A stretch of DNA of 64,000 nt from Stenotrophomonas sp. BIO128-Bstrain (GTDB lineage Bacteria; Pseudomonadota; Gammaproteobacteria; Xanthomonadales; Xanthomonadaceae). Where the stretch lies: positions 62,001-126,000 of the forward strand of contig NZ_CP124620.1 of assembly GCF_030128875.1 (NCBI RefSeq), in the 5' to 3' direction. This document shows, piece by piece, positions 27,908 through 37,104 of this stretch; position 1 is the first letter of the stretch; each line of letters starts with the position of its first letter. The translations under genes and the position numbers were made by a program. Under the pieces are notes generated by a model that was given only the letters and a program-made list of their open reading frames with translations, made no database searches and was not told the DNA's origin.

Positions 27908-28852
27908 TCAGCCGCTGAAGACATGCGGGCCGTCGGCGAAGCCGATCGTTACCGCGCCCTTGCCCACGTTGACCATCCCGGTCAGGCTCATGACCGCCTC
28001 GAACACATCCACGCCCTGCGCCTGGCAGGTCTCACGCAGCGCGGCATAACCGGGCAGGGCCCGCAGGTCGGCCAGCTCGCCGCCGTAGCTGATGCACACC
28101 GTGGGCGTCATCAGGCCGGCCTTGACCCGTTGCCCGACGAAATCGAACAGCTTCTGCACGGCGTTGTCGAAGCCCTTGATCTTGGCCACCGGCCCGGTCT
28201 CGCCGCGGTAGCCATGCAGCACCGGCTTGATGTCCAGCGCACTGCCCAGCGCGGCGCTGATCAGCCCCACGCTGCGATCGCCCTTGTGACGTGCGCGGGC
28301 GCGCATGTAGTACAGATCGCGGGTGATCATGTAGCCGTGCACGTTGTGCGCCAGCAGTTCCAGCCGCTCGCGGATCTGCTGCACGCTCGCGCCGCTGTCG
28401 CGCAGGCGCACTGCTTCCACCGCGGTCACGCCCTGGGCGGCAAACAGGTTCTGGGTATCGAGCACGCGCAGCGCGAACGGTGAGTTGAACCCTGCCGCCT
28501 GCCGTACCGGCTTGTAGTCGTTGAGGATCGCGAAGCTCGCCTGCATCGCGTTGTCGTGGATCGGGCTGCGGGTCTTGGTGATCGTCATGCAGAAGACATG
28601 GTCGTAGTCGATCACCAGCTTGCCCAGGAACAGGTCCCGGATCTGGTTGACGGTGAACGGAATGGTCTCCGCCTCGGCGCCGTGCTCGGCCACGTGGGCA
28701 TGCAGGAAACTCAGCGTGGCCTGTTCGTCGCGATGGTCGGCCAGCATGGCTTCGCCGATGCGGACGGTGATCGGCAGCAGCACGATGTTGTGTTGTTCAA
28801 TGAAATCCTGCGGCAGATCGCACGCAGAGTCGACCACGATTCCGATGCGCAT
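27908..28852 (-). CDS. DegV family fatty-acid-binding protein
   Basis: A 314-residue protein. The DegV start 'IGIVVDSACDLPQDFIEQHNI' is clear, as are 'IPFTVNQIRDLF', 'TITKTRSPIHDNAM' and the C-terminal 'KAGLMTPTVCISYGGE'. DegV-fold proteins bind long-chain fatty acids; in Gram-positive bacteria related FakB proteins present them to the kinase FakA. No DAK/FakA-like gene is visible in this window, so the role here is open. The start is ATG 28852. Confidence 0.85.
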   Translation of the reverse strand: MRIGIVVDSACDLPQDFIEQHNIVLLPITVRIGEAMLADHRDEQATLSFLHAHVAEHGAEAETIPFTVNQIRDLFLGKLVIDYDHVFCMTITKTRSPIHDNAMQASFAILNDYKPVRQAAGFNSPFALRVLDTQNLFAAQGVTAVEAVRLRDSGASVQQIRERLELLAHNVHGYMITRDLYYMRARARHKGDRSVGLISAALGSALDIKPVLHGYRGETGPVAKIKGFDNAVQKLFDFVGQRVKAGLMTPTVCISYGGELADLRALPGYAALRETCQAQGVDVFEAVMSLTGMVNVGKGAVTIGFADGPHVFSG

Positions 28853-28942
28853 CCTGTGCCCCTCCGGCAGGTTGTAGGTTCGGAAACGTGAACGCTATCG
28901 CAAAACGGCTCGGCTTGCCTGACCGGGGAGAGGGGCCGGGCG

Positions 28943-29572
28943 TCAGCGGCTGCGTTCCACCGCTACCGGCAGGTCCTTGATCCGGGCCCACTCCCCCTGC
29001 TCAAGCAGGCCCGGGTCGGCCAGCACCGCCTGCATCAGCGGGTGGGCGTCGTTGCCCCAGAACAGTTCGCTGCCGATCGCCAGCGTCGGCACGCCGAACA
29101 CCCCCGCGGCCAGCGCGGCATCCGTGTTGCGCCGCAGTTCCTCTTTGACCGACGGTGCGCCGATCGCCGCGGCGACATCGGCGATGTCCAGCATCGCGCC
29201 GGGCAGGGCGAGCGCGGCGGCACTGTCGCCGGCGTGGCCATCGCGCCAGATCCAGTTGAACAGGATCTCGACCGCCTCGTGGCTGGCACCGGCGGCCAGG
29301 CACAGACGCAGCGCCGCCAGCGGGTTGAACGGATGGCCCGGCGGAAAGCGCAGTGTCACCCCGGCGCTGCGCGCCTGCCACAACGCCTGCCGGTAGGTGA
29401 ACACCCGCTTGGCCGGAATCTCGGCCGGGCCCAGGTTGCCCAGGTGATGCAGTACCGCGCCCAAGGCGATCGGCACCGGGGCGATGCTCTTGAACTGCGG
29501 CAACGCCTTGAGCTGTTGCCAGTGCAGATAGGCGAACGGTGAGACGAAATCGAAGTACCAGCGCAGGGCCAT
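28943..29572 (-). CDS. 2-hydroxychromene-2-carboxylate isomerase-like (DsbA-fold) protein
   Basis: A 209-residue member of the kappa-class-GST/HCCA isomerase group. It opens 'ALRWYFDFVSPFAYLHWQQ', where the Ser after Phe-Val (Ser10) is the expected glutathione-activating residue. The late 'AAGVFGVPTLAIGSELFWGND' supplies the cis-Pro loop. It lacks a CxxC. Typical members isomerise chromene carboxylates in naphthalene breakdown or act as GSH-dependent enzymes; no naphthalene genes are near, so a general glutathione-dependent role is likelier. ATG 29572 is chosen by homology of the N-terminus. Confidence 0.82.
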   Translation of the reverse strand: MALRWYFDFVSPFAYLHWQQLKALPQFKSIAPVPIALGAVLHHLGNLGPAEIPAKRVFTYRQALWQARSAGVTLRFPPGHPFNPLAALRLCLAAGASHEAVEILFNWIWRDGHAGDSAAALALPGAMLDIADVAAAIGAPSVKEELRRNTDAALAAGVFGVPTLAIGSELFWGNDAHPLMQAVLADPGLLEQGEWARIKDLPVAVERSR

Positions 29573-29647
29573 GATCGGGTGCTCACGTTGCAGGACGACA
29601 GGGGTGCGCAAACAGGGCCGCCGCAGGCAGCGGCCCTGTGCAGGGGC

Positions 29648-30928
29648 TCAGCGCGAGTATGCGCGTGGTTCGCTCGACGCCGGGGCCTGGTAGCGGTCGC
29701 GCAGTTCGGTCTGGCGTGAACGCATCGGCATCGCGCGGCCCCCCAGCCAGACCTGCTCGGCATAGTGGCCGACATCCAGCGGATCGCCCTCCCACAGCAC
29801 CAGGTCGGCCAGCTTGCCGGGCTCGATGGTGCCGAGGCGGTCGCCGACGCCCAGCGCCTGTGCCGGGACCCGGGTCAGGCCGGCCAGGCCATCCCCCCAG
29901 GGCAGCCCGTTGGCGACCGCATTGCCGGCCAGCTGGCGCATCTTGCGCGCGTTGTGCGAGGCATCGTCGCGCTGGGCGAAGCTGACCGGCACGCCGGCCG
30001 CCTGCAGGCGTGCGGCGTTCTGCAGGGTCGCGCCGAGTTGATCGAAGCTGGTCGGCAGGTTGCCCAGCCCATCCACGAACACCGGCACGCCGGCCTGGGC
30101 CAGCTGCGGAGCCAGGCGCCACGCCTCGGCCCCGCCGGCGATGGCGATCTTGACCTTCTCGCGGCCGGCCCAGCGCAGCAACTGGCGGATGTCGGCGGCG
30201 CGGTCGACCTGCACCACGATCCGCCCCTGGCCGGCCAGGTAACGCGCCAGCGTGGCGCGCCCGGCCGGTGTCAGCAGGGCATGCGGCGAATCGGCCGGAA
30301 CGCGGCCCCGTGCTTCGCTGACCATCTGCTCCAGCAGCATCCACTGCGCGGCGCGCGAGGTGCCGGTCAGCTCCGCACCGGACGCGCCGAGACGAATGAA
30401 CAACGCCTGCGGGCCGACCGGATCGGCACTGCCGTCCAGCCGCACCACCCCGCCCTGGCCGGCGATGAAGCCGCCGCCGGTATTCGCCCCGAGCATGGTG
30501 AAGCCGATGCCGTCCAGCCGCGCGACCGGGATCAGCACCGAGTCCGGATTGAAGGCCAGGGTCACGTCGAATTCCGGGCGCAGCGGCTGGTCGTCCAGTT
30601 TCAGTGTGCTGTCCACCGTGGCTGACTCCCCGGAGACTTCTTCGATGCCGATATCGGTGATGCCGCCGAACAGCGCCGGGGTCAGTGGCTTGCCCGCCGC
30701 CTCGACCACGGCCACGCCGGCCGGCGCCGACAGGCCCGGACCGACGGCGCGGATCACGCCGCCCTGGACCAGCACGTCGCTGTGCTCCAGGCTGCCGCGC
30801 GCCGCGGCGGTATGTACGGTGGCGTTGCGGATCAGCAGGTCCTGCGCGGACACGGATGTCGCTACGCAGGTACCCGCAAGCAACAGCAGTGCGCGCGGCA
30901 GCAGGCGCATCGGGACGCGGCGGCTCAT
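29648..30928 (-). CDS. Periplasmic amidohydrolase-like protein lacking metal ligands (probable pseudoenzyme)
   Basis: A 426-residue protein with a signal peptide (about 1-28, ending 'SVSAQ') and an amidohydrolase-superfamily fold. This is seen in the composite domain 'LLIRNATVHT...GVIRAVGPGL', and in 'SHNARKMRQLAGNAVANGLPW' and 'GTIEPGKLADLVLWEGDPLDV'. The first metal-binding HxH is replaced by 'LFGGITDIG' (about 86-94) and the second His slot by 'VVQVDRAADI' (about 238-247). The 'FHH' of the partner is 'AGG'. It starts inside the stop of the upstream, intact amidohydrolase (ATGA overlap). It may be a non-catalytic partner of that enzyme. Confidence 0.85.
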   Translation of the reverse strand: MSRRVPMRLLPRALLLLAGTCVATSVSAQDLLIRNATVHTAAARGSLEHSDVLVQGGVIRAVGPGLSAPAGVAVVEAAGKPLTPALFGGITDIGIEEVSGESATVDSTLKLDDQPLRPEFDVTLAFNPDSVLIPVARLDGIGFTMLGANTGGGFIAGQGGVVRLDGSADPVGPQALFIRLGASGAELTGTSRAAQWMLLEQMVSEARGRVPADSPHALLTPAGRATLARYLAGQGRIVVQVDRAADIRQLLRWAGREKVKIAIAGGAEAWRLAPQLAQAGVPVFVDGLGNLPTSFDQLGATLQNAARLQAAGVPVSFAQRDDASHNARKMRQLAGNAVANGLPWGDGLAGLTRVPAQALGVGDRLGTIEPGKLADLVLWEGDPLDVGHYAEQVWLGGRAMPMRSRQTELRDRYQAPASSEPRAYSR

Positions 30929-32331
30929 GGGCGTGCCTCCTGGCCAAGCATGAAGTCCGACAGCGGCTGCCGCCTCACGTCCTGGCGGTCATAGACCTGG
31001 TGGCCATCGACGTAGACTTTCTCGGCCAGCGCATAGGAGCTGAAAGGACTGCCGTTCCACACCACCACATCGCCCATCTTGCCGGCCTCCAGGCTGCCGG
31101 TCTGCGTTTCCACGCCGAGCGAGCGCGCTGCGTTGGAGGTCAGCCACATCATGGCCCGCTCCGGGGCGATCTCGATGCCGGCACGACGTGCGTTGGCGAT
31201 CACCTTGGCCGCCTCCTGGTTCAAGCGCTGGATGCCCTCGGGCGAATCGGAATGCACGATCGCGCAGCTGTTGGCCGGGCGGTCGACCAGCGCGATGTTC
31301 TCCTGGATGCCATCGAAGGCTTCCATCTTGAAGCCCCACCAGTCGGCCCACAGCGCACCGCACACGCCTTCCTCGGCGAGCCGGTCGGCCAGCTTGTAGG
31401 CCTCCACCGCGTGATGGAAGGCGGCGATCTTGAAGCCGAACTCCTTGGAGAGATCCAGCATCGTGGCCATCTCATCGGCGCGGTAGCAGTGGATGTGCAC
31501 GCGGATATCGCCCTGGATCGCGCCGGCCAGCGTATCCAGCTTGAGGTCGCGCTTGCCGCCGCTGTCGCCGGCACTGTCGCCCTTGTCGTCACCGCTGAAC
31601 CAGCGCTTCTTTTTCGGCTGTTTCGGGGTGTTCTTGGCGATGTACTCGCTGGCATCGATGAAGGCTGCACGGTAACCGGCGACATTGCCCATGCGCGTGC
31701 CCGGGGCGGTGCCCTTGCCACCGTAGACACGCTTGGGGTTTTCGCCGCAGGCCATCTTCAGGCCCCACGGCGCACCGGGGAATTTCATGGACTGGTAGGT
31801 CGTCGCGGGTACGTTCTTCAAGGTCACGCCGCGGCCGCCGACCAGGTTGGCCGAGCCGGGCAATACCTGCATCGAGGTCACGCCTCCGGCCAGTGCCGCA
31901 GCGAAGCCCGGATCCTGCGGCCACACCGAGTGCTCGGCCCAGACGTTGGCGGTGACCGGGGCAGTCATCTCGTTGCCGTCGCTGTGCGCGCTGACGCCCG
32001 GGCTGGGATACACGCCCAGGTGCGAGTGCACATCGATGATGCCCGGAGTGACCCACTTGCCCTGGCCATCGACACGCACCGCATCGGCCGGTGCCGTCAG
32101 GCCGGTACCCACCGCCGCGATGCGGCCGTCGCGCAGCAGCACATCGGCGTTGTCCAGGCGCACGCCGGTGCCGGTGAGCACAGTGGCATTGCTGATCAAC
32201 ACCGGGACCGAGGCGATCGGCGCATAGGTGCTGGGGTAGGGATCCTGGAGGAAACGCGACGCGGCGGGCGCCGGCGCGGACACGATCGACATCAACGCCA
32301 GGCCAACGCCGACGCTCAACAACTTCTGCAT
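30925..32331 (-). CDS. Periplasmic amidohydrolase (imidazolonepropionase-like)
   Basis: A 468-residue metal-dependent hydrolase with a signal peptide (about 1-24, 'APAPAAS'). The metal ligands are present: 'IDVHSHLG' (His102, His104), 'VHIHCYRADEM' (about 279-281), 'AAFHHAVEA' and the late Asp in 'VHSDSPEG'. A lysine-rich, low-complexity insertion covers about residues 233-264. Related secreted amidohydrolases act on peptides or N-acyl compounds; the substrate is unknown. The start is ATG 32331. It overlaps the next gene by 4 bases and is divergent from the autotransporter protease. Confidence 0.87.
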   Translation of the reverse strand: MQKLLSVGVGLALMSIVSAPAPAASRFLQDPYPSTYAPIASVPVLISNATVLTGTGVRLDNADVLLRDGRIAAVGTGLTAPADAVRVDGQGKWVTPGIIDVHSHLGVYPSPGVSAHSDGNEMTAPVTANVWAEHSVWPQDPGFAAALAGGVTSMQVLPGSANLVGGRGVTLKNVPATTYQSMKFPGAPWGLKMACGENPKRVYGGKGTAPGTRMGNVAGYRAAFIDASEYIAKNTPKQPKKKRWFSGDDKGDSAGDSGGKRDLKLDTLAGAIQGDIRVHIHCYRADEMATMLDLSKEFGFKIAAFHHAVEAYKLADRLAEEGVCGALWADWWGFKMEAFDGIQENIALVDRPANSCAIVHSDSPEGIQRLNQEAAKVIANARRAGIEIAPERAMMWLTSNAARSLGVETQTGSLEAGKMGDVVVWNGSPFSSYALAEKVYVDGHQVYDRQDVRRQPLSDFMLGQEARP

Positions 32332-32488
32332 GGTTCTCCCCGAAGCCGCATGGACACAATGACTCGACGCTAGCCGGGAGCGGGGCGCCTTGCCAAGTGA
32401 CCTTTTGCATATTTTTATCAAATGGGACCTAGCATCGTTATGAGAAACAATTGTGAACTTTCCATGAATTTTTCGGTTACGCTCAGGT

Positions 32489-32511
32489 CGGCATCGGCGT
32501 GATCGATGCCG
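32489..32511. other. 8-bp palindrome in the autotransporter leader
   Basis: CGGCATCG and CGATGCCG flank a 7-base spacer, about 73 bases before the autotransporter start. Just upstream (about 32400-32475) is the most A/T-rich stretch of the region, a likely divergent promoter zone for the autotransporter and the amidohydrolase pair. The palindrome could be an operator or a 5' UTR hairpin. Confidence 0.4.
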
Positions 32512-32583
32512 GTTCCAGAAGCATTGCTGATCCTCCCGTTCCAGATTCCGACACTCGAACCAGATCAAGGAAGTTCTCAGTAC

Positions 32584-35500
32584 ATGACCCTGCACTCCCT
32601 GTCCCGCGCGGCGTCCCGCCGTCCTTCGCCGTCCCTGCTGGCCTCGGCCATCACCGGCACCCTGCTTGCCGCCATCGCCGTTCCGGCGCTGGCCAGCCCA
32701 ACCACCGATGTCCTGCAGCGTTACCAGCAGCAGCGCGCAGAGCAGTCCGTCGCGTTCGCGCGTGACCTGCACAGCGCTTCGCTGGCGGCGACCTTTGTTG
32801 CGCCGATCGGCGCCAACGACCAGACCGTTTCCTTCACGAGCCCGCGCACCAGCGCCGAGGCCGCCGGCCCCATTCTGGGCAAGCCGGGTGATGTGGAAAG
32901 CTGGCATAGCGATGAGTTCAATGCCGACTGGGGTCTGGCCGCGATGGGGGCCGATTACGCGTATGCGCGCGGCCTTACAGGTCAGGGCGTGCGCTTGGGC
33001 GTGTTCGATTCGGGCTCTGCCCTTGCCCACGACGAATTCGCCGGACGCAACACCTCCAGCATCTCCATCGGCAACGGCGGCTGCGCCGACCCGAGCATCG
33101 TGGCGGGCGAAGGCGCCTGCGGCAGTACCCGCGGCGACCAGCCCGGGTACAACTACTACGGTCTGGGTCCCGGTGTGCCTCCCGCGCTTGCTGATCGACT
33201 GATCGCGGCGGGCCAGCCGTACGGCTTCAGCTACGCCGACCATGGCACGCACGTGTTGGGTACCGTTGGCGCCAACCGCGATGGCACCGGGATGCATGGC
33301 GTGGCCTTTGGCGCCAACCTGACCGCTGCCCGGGTCTTTGGCGACACGTATTACGAGTGGCGCCTGGATCCTGACAACTTCTACCGGCCGCGTGCGCTGT
33401 ATCGCACTGACCCGGACGATGCAGCAACACTGGACATGTATGCACAGGCCGAGGCACAGGGCGTGCGCGTGCTCAATCACAGTTGGGGTATCTCGACCCG
33501 CCATGCCACGGTGGCCAGTCTGGACGCGCAGTACGCAGCGATCGGCGCGGACTATGGTGTTTACGGCAGCATTTACGGTGATACCGAGGGTGCACCGGGT
33601 TCCAAGCTGATCCAGGTGTGGTCGGCAGGCAACTCGGCCGGGGGGATGGCCGGCATCACGGCGGCATTGCCGCGCTGGAACCCGGAGATCGAGCCGTACT
33701 GGCTGGCCGTCGCGAATGTCCGCCTCCCCACCGCAGGGGAAACGGACTACGTCATTGATGCCAGTTCCAGCATCTGCGGTGCTTCGGCCAACTGGTGCCT
33801 GTCCGCACCGGGCACCAACATCGCCAGCACGATCGTGGCCGGCGAGATCAACGGTCGCATGGAGCTGACCGAGGATTACCTGCGTTTTCTCATCGAAAGC
33901 GAAAGTCCTGAATACACCTACGGCTACAAGACCGGCACATCGATGGCGGCACCGCACATCACCGGTGCGCTCGGTCTGCTGATGGAGCGCTTCCCGTACC
34001 TGGACAACGCACAGGTACGCGATGTGTTGTTGACCACGGCACGCGACCTGGGCGCGCCCGGCGTCGACGCGATCTACGGCTGGGGCATGGTCGATCTGAA
34101 GACCGCCATCGAAGGCTACGGCCTGCTGCGCGTGGACACCGACGTGGTCATGAACCAGAAGGCCGGTGGCCTGAAGGTGTGGGAAGGCGATGCGTGGGAC
34201 GACTGGACCAATGACATCGGCGGCCCGGGCAAGCTGACCAAGTCCGGCATCGGCTGGCTGCGCCTGAGCGGTGACAACAGCTTCAACGGCGCCATCGTGC
34301 GCGACGGCGTGCTGGAACTGGACGGTGCCAATGCACTGACCGCTTCGGTCGATGTGCAGGGCGGCCAGTTCCTGCTCAACGGCAGGCTGGTGTCCACCAC
34401 GCTCAACAGCCAGGGGGGCAGCAGCGTGATCTCCACCACGGGCGTGCTCGAGGGCTCGGCGCTCAACGTGACCGGCGGCTCGGTCACGTTCAACGGTCTG
34501 CAGCAGGCCGGCGCCACCAGCGTCGGCAGCGGCGGCAGCTTCGTGCTCAATGGCCGGCTGGTCGACAGCTCGCTGACCTCGGCGGGTGCCACCCGCGTCG
34601 ATGCCGGGGCCCTGCTGGACGGCTCGGACCTGTTCGTCACCGCCGGCACCGTGTCCTTCGACGGTGTGCAGCAGGATGGCGCGACGGTGGTCGGTGCCAA
34701 GGGCACCTTGAAGGGCGTCGGTACGCTGGGCAGCACCCGCGTGGAAGGCATCATCGCCCCGGGCAACTCGATCGGCACGCTGACCGTCAACGGCGATTAC
34801 GTGCAGACCGCCACCGGCATCTACCAGGCCGAGCTGGCGCCGGGCAGCCGCAGCGATCTGCTGCGCGTCACCGGTACGGCTACGCTGGGCGGCACGCTGA
34901 AGGCGCTGCCGGAGGCCGGCGTGTACTACCTCGGCGAGCAGTTCAACTTCCTGCAGGCCGCCGGTGGCATCAACGGTCAGTTCGCCACGACCGACTTCTC
35001 GGCCTTCTCGCCGTTCCTGAAGTTCAGCCTGGGCTACAGCGCCAATGGGCTGCGCATCGACGTCGCCCGCGGCAACGCGCTGGCCAGCGCTGCGGTCACG
35101 CCGAACCAGATCGCCGTGGCCACCAGCGCCGATGGCCTGGCCATCACCCAGGGCCTGCCCAGGCCGCTGACCCAGCTGTTCCCGGCCCAGGTCGGTGCAG
35201 CACTGGATGCGCTGAGTGGTGAGCTCCACGCCGCCACGCCGATGGCGCTGGTGGAAAGCAGCCGCTACCTGCGTGATGCGGCCCTGAGCCGTGCGGTCGG
35301 CGTGCGTTCGCCGGGTGCCGCGGATGAGGCTGCCGGTGGTGCATGGGTGCAGGCGATCGGGGGCAGCGGCAAGCTCGATGGCGATGCCAACGCTGCGCGC
35401 ACCGATTCCAACAGCAACGGGCTGCTGGTCGGCGCCGATCATGTGTTCGGTGGTGGCTGGCAGGTCGGTGGGCTGGTCGGCACCGGCCGTACCGACATCA

Positions 35501-36165
35501 AGCAGGCCGCGGGTCGCGGCGCCCGGTCGGAGATCGACAACACCCACTTCGGTGCCTACGTGGGCAACCAGTGGGGGGCATTTGGCCTGCGCGCCGGTCT
35601 GGGCTATTCCCGCCATGACGTGGACAGCAAGCGCCAGCTGACGTTTGCCGGCTACCAGGACGCACTGTCGGCCAAGTACGACGCCACCACCCGCCAGGGC
35701 TTCATCGAGGGCGCGTACCGCTTCGGTGGTCGCGAGGCCGGGCTGGAGCCGTACCTGCAGTTCGCCCGGGTCGAGGTGGATGTGGACGGCATCACCGAGC
35801 AGGGGGGCGCTGCGGCACTGCACGGCCAGGTCGCCGACACCCGCACCAACGTGGCGACCGCCGGCGTTCGGTTCGACAAGGGCCTGAAGACCTCGTGGCA
35901 GCAGGAAAGCTGGCTGCATGTCCGCGGTGGCGTCGGCTACCGCCGTGCCTCCGGCGACCGCAGCCAGGTCGCCGATCTGGCCTGGACCGGCGGCAGCAGC
36001 TTCGCGGTCAGCGGTGCGGCGATTGCCGACAACGCCGTGGTCGCCGAGCTGGGCCTGTCGGCCTGGTTGAGCCCGCGCAACCAGCTGGAGCTGGGCTACA
36101 ACGGCACCTTCGGTGACGACGCCCGCGACCGCAGCGTCACCGCGCGCTGGTCCGTGCAGTTCTGA
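32584..36165 (+). CDS. Autotransporter serine protease (subtilisin/S8 passenger)
   Basis: A 1193-residue type V secreted protease. The signal peptide covers about residues 1-38 ('VPALAS'). The S8 catalytic triad is intact: Asp142 ('LGVFDSGS'), His220 ('ADHGTHVLG') and Ser453 ('GTSMAAPH'), with Asn350 ('WSAGN') for the oxyanion hole. A beta-helix-like stalk follows (about 515-760) and includes two 57-residue repeats at 596-652 and 653-709. The C-terminal autotransporter barrel (about 920-1193) ends 'SVTARWSVQF'. The ATG at 32584 gives a normal signal peptide; a longer in-frame form from 32506 is unlikely. A terminator follows. Confidence 0.94.
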   Translation: MTLHSLSRAASRRPSPSLLASAITGTLLAAIAVPALASPTTDVLQRYQQQRAEQSVAFARDLHSASLAATFVAPIGANDQTVSFTSPRTSAEAAGPILGKPGDVESWHSDEFNADWGLAAMGADYAYARGLTGQGVRLGVFDSGSALAHDEFAGRNTSSISIGNGGCADPSIVAGEGACGSTRGDQPGYNYYGLGPGVPPALADRLIAAGQPYGFSYADHGTHVLGTVGANRDGTGMHGVAFGANLTAARVFGDTYYEWRLDPDNFYRPRALYRTDPDDAATLDMYAQAEAQGVRVLNHSWGISTRHATVASLDAQYAAIGADYGVYGSIYGDTEGAPGSKLIQVWSAGNSAGGMAGITAALPRWNPEIEPYWLAVANVRLPTAGETDYVIDASSSICGASANWCLSAPGTNIASTIVAGEINGRMELTEDYLRFLIESESPEYTYGYKTGTSMAAPHITGALGLLMERFPYLDNAQVRDVLLTTARDLGAPGVDAIYGWGMVDLKTAIEGYGLLRVDTDVVMNQKAGGLKVWEGDAWDDWTNDIGGPGKLTKSGIGWLRLSGDNSFNGAIVRDGVLELDGANALTASVDVQGGQFLLNGRLVSTTLNSQGGSSVISTTGVLEGSALNVTGGSVTFNGLQQAGATSVGSGGSFVLNGRLVDSSLTSAGATRVDAGALLDGSDLFVTAGTVSFDGVQQDGATVVGAKGTLKGVGTLGSTRVEGIIAPGNSIGTLTVNGDYVQTATGIYQAELAPGSRSDLLRVTGTATLGGTLKALPEAGVYYLGEQFNFLQAAGGINGQFATTDFSAFSPFLKFSLGYSANGLRIDVARGNALASAAVTPNQIAVATSADGLAITQGLPRPLTQLFPAQVGAALDALSGELHAATPMALVESSRYLRDAALSRAVGVRSPGAADEAAGGAWVQAIGGSGKLDGDANAARTDSNSNGLLVGADHVFGGGWQVGGLVGTGRTDIKQAAGRGARSEIDNTHFGAYVGNQWGAFGLRAGLGYSRHDVDSKRQLTFAGYQDALSAKYDATTRQGFIEGAYRFGGREAGLEPYLQFARVEVDVDGITEQGGAAALHGQVADTRTNVATAGVRFDKGLKTSWQQESWLHVRGGVGYRRASGDRSQVADLAWTGGSSFAVSGAAIADNAVVAELGLSAWLSPRNQLELGYNGTFGDDARDRSVTARWSVQF
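34369..34710 (+). repeat. Duplicated 57-residue unit in the autotransporter stalk
   Basis: Two adjacent 171-base units (34369-34539 and 34540-34710) encode matching segments: 'FLLNGRLVSTTL...' to '...FNGLQQAGATSVGSGGS', and 'FVLNGRLVDSSL...' to '...FDGVQQDGATVVGAKGT'. They form part of the predicted beta-helix between protease and barrel. Confidence 0.8.
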
Positions 36166-36187
36166 TCCAGCGGTACCGGTAAACGGG

Positions 36188-36213
36188 AAAAGGCGGCCAT
36201 GGGCCGCCTTTTT
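36188..36213 (+). terminator. Intrinsic terminator after the autotransporter gene
   Basis: An 11-bp stem (AAAAGGCGGCC/GGCCGCCTTTT) with a 3-base loop, followed by a further T, lies 22 bases after the stop codon. Confidence 0.9.
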
Positions 36214-36275
36214 CTTGCGTATTCGTTGATCTCGCTCAAAATTGCATGCTCAGTACGACCGCAGGCAATTGCCCC

Positions 36276-37052
36276 ATGAAAACCAAGCAGGACATCGTTG
36301 AAAACTGGCTGCCGCGCTACACCGGCGTGCCGTTGGAACACTTCGGCCAGCACATCCTGCTGACCAACTTCGGTGGCTACCTGCATACCTTTTCCCAGCT
36401 CACCGGGGCGCCCATCCAGGGTGCGGACCGGCCGATGGCCAGCGTCACCAGTGACGACATCACCCTGATCAACTTCGGCATGGGCAGCCCCAACGCGGCC
36501 ATCATCATGGACCTGCTGTCGGCGGTGATGCCCAAGGCCGTACTGTTCCTGGGCAAGTGCGGCGGGCTCAAGCGCAAGAACCAGCTGGGTGACCTGATCC
36601 TGCCGATCGCTGCGATCCGTGGCGAGGGCACCTCCAGCGATTACCTGCCACCGGAAGTCCCGGCCCTGCCGGCCTTTGCCCTCCAGCGGGCGGTCTCGAC
36701 CATGGTCCGCGACCTCGGCCACGACTACTGGACCGGTACCGTCTACACGACCAACCGCCGGGTCTGGGAGCACGATGAAGCCTTCAAGGAAAAGCTGCGG
36801 GTGATGCGCTGCATGGCCATCGACATGGAGACGGCAACCCTGTTCGCCGCCGGCTTTGCCAACCACATCCCGATCGGGGCCTTGCTGTTGGTGTCCGACC
36901 AGCCGATGATTCCCGACGGCGTGAAGACCGAGGTCTCCGATGCCAAGGTCAGCTCACAGTTCGTCGAGAACCATATCCAGATCGGTATCGAGGCACTTAA
37001 GCTGATACGGCGCAACGGCAAGTCGGTCCGCCACCTGCGTTTTGACGAGTAA
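36276..37052 (+). CDS. amn: AMP nucleosidase, short (C-terminal-domain-type) form
   Basis: Splits AMP into adenine and ribose 5-phosphate, adjusting adenylate pools. At 258 residues it matches the nucleoside-phosphorylase-like catalytic domain and lacks the N-terminal regulatory domain of the 484-residue E. coli Amn. Key blocks are 'LINFGMGSPNAAIIMDLL', 'AVLFLGKCGGLKRKNQLGDLILP' and 'CMAIDMETATLFAAGF', the last being the substrate-binding Glu region. ATG 36276 is preferred to a start at 36246. Confidence 0.88.
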   Translation: MKTKQDIVENWLPRYTGVPLEHFGQHILLTNFGGYLHTFSQLTGAPIQGADRPMASVTSDDITLINFGMGSPNAAIIMDLLSAVMPKAVLFLGKCGGLKRKNQLGDLILPIAAIRGEGTSSDYLPPEVPALPAFALQRAVSTMVRDLGHDYWTGTVYTTNRRVWEHDEAFKEKLRVMRCMAIDMETATLFAAGFANHIPIGALLLVSDQPMIPDGVKTEVSDAKVSSQFVENHIQIGIEALKLIRRNGKSVRHLRFDE

Positions 37053-37104
37053 CGGCAATGGAACGGATGGGCGTCTTGGGGCGGGCCATCCACAGGGGTA
37101 GTGA

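Noticed and set aside
32332..35919. A very long open frame on the minus strand that extends the amidohydrolase frame through the autotransporter gene (about 1660 codons in total).
   Set aside because: It is antisense to a well-supported autotransporter with intact catalytic residues. The translated extension has no domain features and is a by-product of high G+C content. The amidohydrolase starts at 32331 with a proper signal peptide.
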